Origin: Parietaria judaica
Taxonomy: Eukaryota > Streptophyta > Magnoliopsida > Rosales > Urticaceae
NCBI GenBank assembly: GCA_954871525.1
Contig: OX940866.1
Location: forward strand, 14,097,001-14,161,000
Direction: 5' to 3'
DNA length: 64,000 nt
Under the pieces are notes generated by a model that saw only the letters and a list, made by a program, of their open reading frames with translations, was not told the DNA's origin and searched no databases. Positions 56,944 to 64,000 of the stretch are shown here, piece after piece (position 1 is the first letter of the stretch; each line of letters starts with the position of its first letter). The position numbers and the translations under genes are program-made.

Positions 56944-57578
56944 TGTGAGTTTAACCTTGACCTGACTCAACAAGCCCTAGTAGAGATCTCCCCACCAGAA
57001 ATCTCCCCACCAGAGCTTCCCCTAGGAGAGAAGGGCCCGAGCAGAAATCTCCCTAGCAGGAATTCCCTCACCAGAGAGCTCCCCACCAGAGATGGGTCCG
57101 ATCAGAGTTTTCCCCCAGAAGGAAGGGACCGACCAGGAATGCTCCTACCAGAGATGGCCCTAGCAGAGATGATGGGGAGCAAAGATGCCCCCTAGCAGCA
57201 AAAGACCCTAGCAGGATTATCCCTGACAGAAATAGGAAACGTCAGAAGTCAAGAAGAGCTATTCCAGGAAGGTGTCAAACTTGAGGAGCAAGTTTAGAGA
57301 TTTGATTTGGCTTCCTGATTTGACATGATTTGGTTTCCCATTCTGTTAGGAAACGTGTAAATTGTAAAGATTTGATTAAGTTTATTTTAGGAAGTTTAGC
57401 TAGGGTTTAGCTTTCTAGTTTTCATATAAATACAAGTCTTATGACTTTAGTTTGTAACTTTTTGCCCTCTTTGCATTCGACATTAATCTGAGAAAATTCT
57501 CCTAAGTTTTGTCTTCTTTCCATTGTTTCTTGTTCTTCATTGTTCTTTGGCTGCAGATCTTATCATTGGGAACCAACA
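56944..57578 (+). repeat. Element E 5' LTR
   Basis: Starts TGTGAGTTTAACC exactly where the satellite sequence breaks off after GTGACATT, and ends AACCAACA two bases before the primer site. TATA box TATAAATA at 57425-57432. The U3 part repeats CCCCACCAGAGATCTCC-like words (56985-57240). Confidence 0.8.
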
Positions 57579-57580
57579 AT

Positions 57581-57592
57581 TGGTATCAGAGC
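57581..57592 (+). promoter_or_regulatory. Element E primer binding site
   Basis: TGGTATCAGAGC, the classic match to the 3' end of plant initiator-Met tRNA. Confidence 0.95.
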
Positions 57593-57608
57593 GATGGTTC
57601 CAAAGTAG

Positions 57609-57734
57609 ATGTCATCACCAAGTGAGTCCACCGGAGGAGAGCTAACGACGGCGACGAAGATCGGATCAAAGGAACGGAATGCGACGCTCCATGACCCGAT
57701 GCTCACGAAGAGCAATTACTCGGTGTGGGATTTG
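57609..57734 (+). pseudogene. Element E gag, N-terminal 42 codons
   Basis: ATG 57609 opens MSSPSESTGGELTTATK and runs to KSNYSVWDL, a typical copia gag start. The frame is cut at 57735 by an insertion, and the remainder of gag is not recognisable on the far side. Confidence 0.8.
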
Positions 57735-60037
57735 TGTTGGGAAGTTCATTACGTTTCCCGATAATATTATCATGATTTATGCCATCAAGCCGTCCGGGTA
57801 ACATTTAAAAATATTTAAAGCGGAAAAACTTGTTACCCGTACAACGATTTGAACATCGTATAATAACCAAAATCAAGATCTGATAAATTATCACTAATTT
57901 TACTTTTCATAAATTCATTACTAATAATCTAGTCTATAGGAAATAAATAAACTATAAATAAAGGTTTGCATTTATTGACCCAATGCATAAGGTCGTACCT
58001 CAGGTGTTGACGTTTCCGGCTGCGCGTTCTAAACTGGGCAGGGCTTCGCTGATGCTGAGGGAAACTCCCGTGATCTTCCGGGATATTCTCCTGGACTCCT
58101 CATACCGAAGCATGGGCTTCGCCAACAGGACTCTGTCGCAAAACTTTAACTGATGGTTCTTTTAAAGCTTTCGGAGAACAACGTCTCCTTAAGCCAAAAA
58201 AAAAAAAAGATCAGAGGCTAAGAAATTTGCAGACTCTAGAGAGATAGAGAAAGAGATCAAATTCTTGCTCTGGGGAAGGTGTGTGAAATGTGTAGAATGA
58301 GCCTTGTATTTATAGGCTCATGGAAAAACCAATAAGGGAAGTTTCCTTAATTGAATTTTGAATTCTATGATAGGTAAATATAATTAATTACTCAAACCAA
58401 TGGCCATGATTGAATCACCAAAGATCCAATGGTTATAATTAATTAGGAATTTAACCAAATAGGGAAACCATGAATAAATCAATTATCCAATCACTTTCTT
58501 ATATAAGAGAATTCGAATTCCCTATGTACCTGTATGGAAAATTCGAAATCAATAACCTTCATCCAATGGTTGGAATTAATTCCATAACCAATCTAATGGA
58601 CCATATTGATTTAGTATAAAGTCAACTCTCCAAACTTGATTACCAAGCAATAGAATTCGACCTCATTTATAAGAAATTCGAATTTTGCATTCCATATTTA
58701 CATGTTAATTAATTTCCAATCCAAAGGTTAAGATTAAAATTTAAACTAATCCAATGGATATAATTAATTAAGCAATTTCTAAATCCACGCTTGGTCACCA
58801 AGTCATTTTCGAATTTAGCTTTCGAAATTAATTATCATTATCCAACGGTTAAGATCAAAGTTGACCGATGTAATGAACCAAATTAATTTCAAGGTTTTTC
58901 CATTAATACCTAAACATAGGTACATATGCCACATATTTGGAAAGTTCAAATCCAAGAAAATTCGTGTAAGCCCAATTTACACATTTACTTGGGTCGCATT
59001 TTTTTTTACACATTCACATATATACCAATTATATATTTTTTATTTAAATAACATAAATCTAATAATTATTAATTAATTATTAATAAGAATATTAATAATT
59101 AAATCCAAATAATTAAATTATATTATTAACCTCTGATCTCAATATCACACATTAAATATCGTGGTGCAACACCACCATTTAAATTCATGACATATGATTA
59201 AATTTCACATATTTACTAAAACGATCGTAAACTTGGAAATTCTCTAAATCATTAACCGAACGTTGAAATGACTCGGTTTCAAAAGAAAAGTCTCTTAGAA
59301 TTTAATTTCCAACAACTTTGCAGTTGATGAAAAATCTAAATTCAACTTTCTTTCATCAGTTAAATTTCTAGCACCAAACTTTGGTACTTTTGCCACGTCT
59401 AAAATAAAACTTCCAAAGTCTGACACAGAATCTAGTTTTATGAATCATGACAAATGATAAAACATACCCAATATTTAAATCATGCACGTATCATCCGTTC
59501 CGGAGTTATCCTAGGGACCATGGACCCGTATCACTGAAGCTCCAACGAATTACTACTGGTTCGTCAGACCTCAGTGTTATTCCACTATAAACCCGAGGTT
59601 GCACTCTCTAATGATACAATATATATAATTCCCTTTGTAGAAAGGTGTCCATTGATACAATCAAATTCGGGTTATTGATCTTTCACTTGATGATCCACGC
59701 ACGAGCATGCGGTTTTAACCGTTTTGCCTCTAATTGTATTTTCATCCTCAACTCAGTTAGTAATATTGTGAGTAACCCACTTATGGTTTCGATTCATAAG
59801 TTGCGCACGGGCACCTCTCACTTCTCACCACTAACAATCAAGGGAATCATCTTGATTCTGAAAAGAGCTGTGTGATGTCCGTGTCTATGACCAAGCTACC
59901 ATTATCTGTTGACTATCATGTTCCCAATATAGCAATATTGGGACCGACAGTAAAATGTGTTCTTTAACAGTTAAATCAAAGAACAATCAAGTCAACAGTC
60001 CAGGCTCGAGGTCACTCAGGACTTAGATCGAATATCC
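57735..60037 (-). mobile_element. LTR-like insertion inside element E (boundaries partly uncertain)
   Basis: Starts TGTTGGGAAG exactly after a complete gag codon. The sequence has no ORF. It holds a TATAAATA box on the minus strand near 58310-58317, followed on that strand by a pyrimidine-rich leader, as in an LTR read leftward. ATTTG occurs at 57730-57734 and 60038-60042, a possible 5-bp target duplication, but the end before it reads ATCC rather than CA, so the right border may be wrong. Confidence 0.45.
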
Positions 60038-60129
60038 ATTTGATCATCTACTAGTGACTCAACTCCAAGTTGTCAGTGACGGTCTTATATAACAACTTCC
60101 GGATAGCAGGGAGCAACCCTGGCTGGAGA

Positions 60130-60560
60130 GTAGAGAGTATACTTACTTGGAATCCAAGCAGAGACCAGAAAGCAGAGCCCAACGACCAGAGAGCTTCGAG
60201 CACAGGGCAGAGACCAGAGACCAGAGAGCAGACCTGCTCGGAGATGGTGTTCCTGATCTAGGACAAGGTTATTATAAACGTCCTCATTGACGAAGAGCAG
60301 AAAGTCTCTACCAATGTCTGGTACCTAGACAAGGGCGCGAGCAACCATATGACAGGAGACCGAGCTAAGTTTAAAGAGCTCGATGATAAGATCACGAGGA
60401 GCGTGAAATTTGGCGACGGTTCAATAGTCGAAATTAGAGGCAGAGGGTCCATCCTGTTCGTGTGAAAGAACGGGGACCAACGCCTCATGACCCAGGTGTA
60501 CTACATCCCAAAACTGAAGAGTAACATCATCAGCCTCGGACAGATGACAGCGACAACACA
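60130..60560 (+). pseudogene. Element E gag end and protease
   Basis: After a Gln/Arg-rich stretch, a stop at 60259-60261 and then the copia protease: VWYLDKGASNHMTGD, where the usual motif is DNGASNHM or DTGASNHM, so the base after the catalytic Asp is Lys. GSIVEIRGRGSILFV follows and a stop near 60464; YYIPKLKSNIISLGQ is readable next. Confidence 0.8.
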
Positions 60561-60683
60561 GTGGTGATGTTTGGTCCCTATCTGGAGATGTGGAATAGAA
60601 GTGGCAACCTGCTGATTAAGGTGAAGAGAACGCCGAACAGGTTGTACAAGATTCTCCTGGAGACAGGCTAGCCCGTCTGCTTA

Positions 60684-60789
60684 ATGACGTCCCTAGCAGA
60701 CCCGGCCTGGTTGTGGCATGCGAGAATTGGGCACGTAAAATTTTACGCGATCAAGATGATAGGAGAGAAGGAGATGGCCTTTGGGGTTC
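60684..60789 (+). pseudogene. Element E pre-integrase zinc segment, interrupted
   Basis: LWHARIGHVKFYAIKMIG matches the copia GAG-pre-integrase HHCC segment. It is cut by the foldback element at 60790; the expected PKIEHP follows directly on the far side (61443 onward). Confidence 0.8.
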
Positions 60790-61437
60790 TGATGGAGCGT
60801 GATCATGGAAAAATCAAGAAGATTACGAATCATGCATATTCATGCATAAATGTGGTGCACGATCAAGGCTAATCAAGAAGATAAAATCATGAATATTTAT
60901 TTATTTTGTTATTTTATTTATTAGGATTATTATGTTATATTTTCTTTTACTTTCTTTTATTTACTTTGATTTAGTTATAACCATATTAGGAATATTGTAT
61001 CATTTATTTATGGCTTTTTATTAGGTTGTTATTCTAGTATATTATGAAGATCAAAACGTTTGTAATAGGTAGTTGATGATGAATTAAAAAATCGAGCTTT
61101 GCGAGATAAAACTCGACTTTAAAAACAAAAGCTTGACTTTTTAATTCATCATCAACTACCTATTACAAACGTTTTGATCTTCATAATATACTAGAATAAC
61201 AACCTAATAAAAAGCCATGAATAAATGATACCATGTTCCTAATATGGTTATAACTAAATCAAAGTAAATAAAAGAAAGTAAAAGAAAATATCACATAATA
61301 ATCCTAATAAATAAAATAGCAAAATAAATAAATATGCATAATTTTATCCTCTTGATTAGCCTTGATCGTGCACCACATTTATGCATGAATATGCATGATT
61401 TGTAATCTTCTTGATTTTCCATGATCACGCTCCATCA
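60790..61437. mobile_element. Foldback element with ~310-bp inverted arms
   Basis: Arms 60790-61099 and 61129-61437 are inverted copies with about 13 mismatches (about 96% identical by eye) around a ~29-base loop. The tips are TGATGGAGCG and CGCTCCATCA. A perfect 5-bp direct repeat GGTTC flanks it (60785-60789 and 61438-61442). Nearly the whole element folds into one hairpin. No coding capacity. Whether it belongs to a known MITE superfamily cannot be told. Confidence 0.9.
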
Positions 61438-61442
61438 GGTTC

Positions 61443-62240
61443 CCAAGATTGAACACCCTATCTAGCTATGAGAAATAGACTAGAGTGCCATATCCGATCA
61501 AGGCCATGTTCTGAGCACAACAACCTCTCCAACTGGTGCATGTGGACCTCTGTGGTCTAATCACCCGGAAACTCTAGCCAGAAGCAAGTATTTTTTTACT
61601 ACTTGTTGACGACTACAGTCGCCGGATGTGGATCTACACGCTCAAGGAGAAGAGTTGAGCCTTTAAAGTCTTCAAGAATTTCGAGAGCCTAGTGGACAAT
61701 GGTCAGAACACAAGATGAAGGTCTTGAGAACAGACTGAGGTGGAGAGTTCACATCCCAGCAGTTCGGAGAGTTATGCGATGAGGAAGGAGTCGGGCGCCA
61801 CCTGACCGCACCATACACTCCCCAGCAGAACGGTATGGTGGAGAGACGAAACCAGACACTGATGGACACAGCAAGGAGTTTGCTGAAGAGCATGCAAGTC
61901 CCGGTGAGGTTTTGGGGAGAAGCAGTTTGACACGCGATCTATTTTCTTAACCGTTTGTTAACAATGGCACTAAGAGAGCGTACTCCATACCAGGCGTGGT
62001 TTAGGGAAAAGCCCCACTTAGAGCACTTGAGAGTGTTTGAATGCACCGCACATGTGAACATTGTGGGTCCCCATCTCAAGAAGCTCAATGACAGGAGTCA
62101 GTCGATAGTGCATATTGGTGTTGAAGACGGAAGCAAGGCACACAAACTCTTTGACCCCCGACGCGGCAAGATCCAGGTGAGCAGAGATGCTGTGTTCGAA
62201 GAAGAGAAGAAGTGGGATTGGCGCGATGAGAACGGTTAGC
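61443..62240 (+). pseudogene. Element E integrase, degenerate
   Basis: Copia integrase pieces in several frames: VHVDLCGLIT, a LLVDDYSRRMWIYTLKEK-like stretch, KVFKNFESLVDNGQNT, and then the open frame 61955-62239 with LRERTPYQAWFREKPHLEHL and the late IVHIGVEDGSKAHKLFDP segment. Many stops. Confidence 0.82.
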
Positions 62241-62311
62241 CCGAGCAGAACTCATTTGAGTTTCAAGTAGAAGAAGACGTTGCCGACCAGGATGGGCCAG
62301 CAACATCCAGT

Positions 62312-62418
62312 TCGGGTACCCCCACCAGCTCGGGTATCTTTACCAGCTCAGGTACCCCTACCAGCTCTGGTGCCCCCACCAGCTCAGGTACCCCTACCAT
62401 CTCTAGTACCCCTACCAG
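62312..62418 (+). repeat. 18-bp tandem repeat coding TSSGTP
   Basis: Six units of ACCAGCTCAGGTACCCCT and variants in the linker between integrase and RT of element E, read as TSSGTP, TSSGIF, TSSGAP and so on. Confidence 0.9.
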
Positions 62419-62611
62419 AGATTCCTGCTCGGGTACACCCAGGACACCTAGCTCGAGCAGAACCAGCTTGTCCAGCTCGGGAGATTCCTCGATCAAGGAT
62501 GGCCCAATAGGATTTTGTCTACTAGCAGAAATCTACTAAGAGGCTCAGGAAGTGGAGATGAACCTAGAAGAGTTGTCCTTGTTGTGCGCCGAGGAGCCGA
62601 CCAACTACTAA

Positions 62612-63574
62612 GAGGCAGCTATCGAGCAGGAATGGCAGAAAGCAATGAAGAATGAGCTGGAGTCTATCGAGAAGAACAAGACATGGGAGCTCACCGGCCT
62701 GCCCAAAGGTCAGAAGCCCATTGGCTTGAAGTGGGTATACAGGCTCAAGAAGGACAACGAGGGGAATGTCTTAAAGCACAAGGTAAGGCTAGTAACCAAA
62801 GGCTATGTGCAAAAGAAAGGAGTCGACTTCGAGGAAGTCATTGCTCCCATGGCGAGACTAGACATGATCAGACTCATCCTAGCCCTAACATCTCATCAAG
62901 GTTGGGAGATTCACCACATGGATGTCAAATTGGCATTCTTAAATGGTGACCTCGAGGAAGAAGTCTACGTCAGTCAACCTGAAGGTTTTGGGGTCAAACG
63001 CAAGGAGAAGAAGGTGTACATGCTCTCTAAGACTCTATACGGGCTACGTCAAGCTTCAAGAGCGTGGAAAATACGCCTCGACAAGAGCTTGAAGATTCTT
63101 GGATTAACAAAGTGCTCCAGGGAGCAGGCATTGTATACTAGGAGCACCAGAGAAGAAGTTCTGGTCGTCGGAGTGTACGTGGATGACCTGATAGTCACTA
63201 GATCCAACGCAGGAGGTGTAGAAAGGTTAAAGAAGCAAATGATGGCCGAGTTCCAGATGAGTGACCTTGGACTACTTTCTCACTACCTTGGTATTGAGGT
63301 AGAGCAGAAGAAAGACTGCATTACGCTAAAGCAGTCGGCCTACGCGAAGAAGATCCTGAAGCAGTTCGAGATGGCGGATTGCAACCCAAGCAAATACCCA
63401 ATAGAGGCAAAGTTGCAGCTCGGGAAGGATCATGAAGGAAGAGAAGTGGATCCCACGGAGTACACACGCGTGATCGGGTGCCTGAGTTATCTCACCCATA
63501 CCCGACTAGATATTTCTCACGCAGTCGGGATAGTTAGTCGATTCATGGAGAAGCCCACAAGCGCACACCAGTAG
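62612..63574 (+). CDS. Element E reverse transcriptase
   Basis: Open copia-type RT (RVT_2): EQEWQKAMKNELESIEKN, GLKWVYRLKKDNEGNV, the HHMDVKLAFLNGDLEEEVYV palm segment, LSKTLYGLRQASRAW, the active site VYVDDLIVT and the late YTRVIGCLSYLTHTRLDI. It begins after a TAA at 62609-62611 and ends at TAG 63572-63574, where QAVKYILCYVKGT should follow. It is part of a former single polyprotein and the best preserved part of element E. Confidence 0.92.
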   Translation, partial: EAAIEQEWQKAMKNELESIEKNKTWELTGLPKGQKPIGLKWVYRLKKDNEGNVLKHKVRLVTKGYVQKKGVDFEEVIAPMARLDMIRLILALTSHQGWEIHHMDVKLAFLNGDLEEEVYVSQPEGFGVKRKEKKVYMLSKTLYGLRQASRAWKIRLDKSLKILGLTKCSREQALYTRSTREEVLVVGVYVDDLIVTRSNAGGVERLKKQMMAEFQMSDLGLLSHYLGIEVEQKKDCITLKQSAYAKKILKQFEMADCNPSKYPIEAKLQLGKDHEGREVDPTEYTRVIGCLSYLTHTRLDISHAVGIVSRFMEKPTSAHQ

Positions 63575-63653
63575 GCGGTGAAGTACATCTTGTGCTACGT
63601 AAAGGGAACAACAGACTACGGGATCCAATATGGAAGAGGCAGTGGAGCAAAGA

Positions 63654-64000
63654 GCTAGTCGGCTTCAGTGACAGTGATCTGGCCGGTGACATTGATGATA
63701 GGAAGAGTACCGGACGGATGGCGTTCTACCTCAACGGTAACCTGATCACCTGGCAATCTCAGAAGAAAAAGACAGTAGCTTTATCCTCATGTGAAGCGGA
63801 TTTCATGGCAGCAACCACAGCAGCGTGTCAAGCTATGTGGTTGAAGGGGATACTGAGTGAAGTGACTGGAGCCGAGCAGAAGCCAGTTACTCTCTACGTG
63901 GACAAAAACTCCGAAATAGCACTGATGAAGAACCAAATGTTCCATGGTTGGAGCAAACACATAGACACTCGGTATCATTATATTCGCGAGTGTGTGGAGA
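63654..64000 (+). pseudogene. Element E RNase H, runs off the window
   Basis: In the next frame after RT: VGFSDSDLAGDIDDRKSTG, LSSCEADFMAATTAACQAMW and LYVDKNSEIALMKN, the copia RNase H with D, E and D carboxylates present. Continues past 64000. Confidence 0.9.

Larger units (their letters stand above)
56944..64000 (+). mobile_element. Ty1/copia element E, right end outside the window
   Basis: 5' LTR 56944-57578, initiator-Met primer site, gag start, protease, integrase, RT and RNase H in copia order. It interrupts a satellite monomer. It carries two later insertions (57735 to about 60037, and 60790-61437) plus many stops and shifts, so it is dead. The 3' LTR is beyond 64000. Confidence 0.9.

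Overview
The window looks like nuclear DNA of a flowering plant, probably a eudicot. The signs are a spliced CYP71-type P450 exon, Tat-lineage Ty3/gypsy elements with a second RNase H and extra antisense ORFs, a Mutator-like element carrying a DUF1985 gene, a Ty1/copia element primed by initiator-Met tRNA, and plant GT-AG introns. I cannot name the species. Apart from the P450 fragment at the left edge, nearly everything recognisable is transposon or satellite, and most of it is decayed.

Layout. 1-768: intron end and last exon of a CYP71-clan P450. 1873-14525: a solo LTR (family B, target site duplication GCAGC) split by a later insertion of gypsy element A (2737-13709, minus strand, target duplication AGTGT, 683-bp LTRs). 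A carries gag, protease, RT, two RNase H domains and integrase on the minus strand, plus a five-exon antisense gene on the plus strand. 14997-16526: a small CACTA-like element with CCGCGGC subterminal repeats. 17385-18025: a stray satellite monomer. 18678-19915: a second family-B solo LTR. 20583-32296: gypsy element C (minus). 32380-42094: gypsy element D (plus), related to C. 42886-43598: another stray satellite monomer.

43769-52621: a Mutator-like element with a 10-bp target duplication. It holds a five-exon transposase gene (plus) and an eight-exon DUF1985 gene (minus). Its introns and spacers are packed with a short palindromic repeat, AGTTACACTTATGTAACT, which is the most unusual signal in the window. 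53113-56943: a tandem array of a ~620-bp satellite, cut on the right by copia element E (56944 to beyond 64000). E is itself interrupted by an LTR-like insertion (57735 to about 60037) and by a 648-bp foldback element with 310-bp inverted arms (60790-61437).

Insertion order that can be read: B before A; satellite before E; E before the foldback and the LTR-like insertion. None of the autonomous elements looks intact. Element A has the longest uninterrupted pol frame, and D keeps all catalytic motifs despite stops. All coordinates, identities and counts were read by eye.
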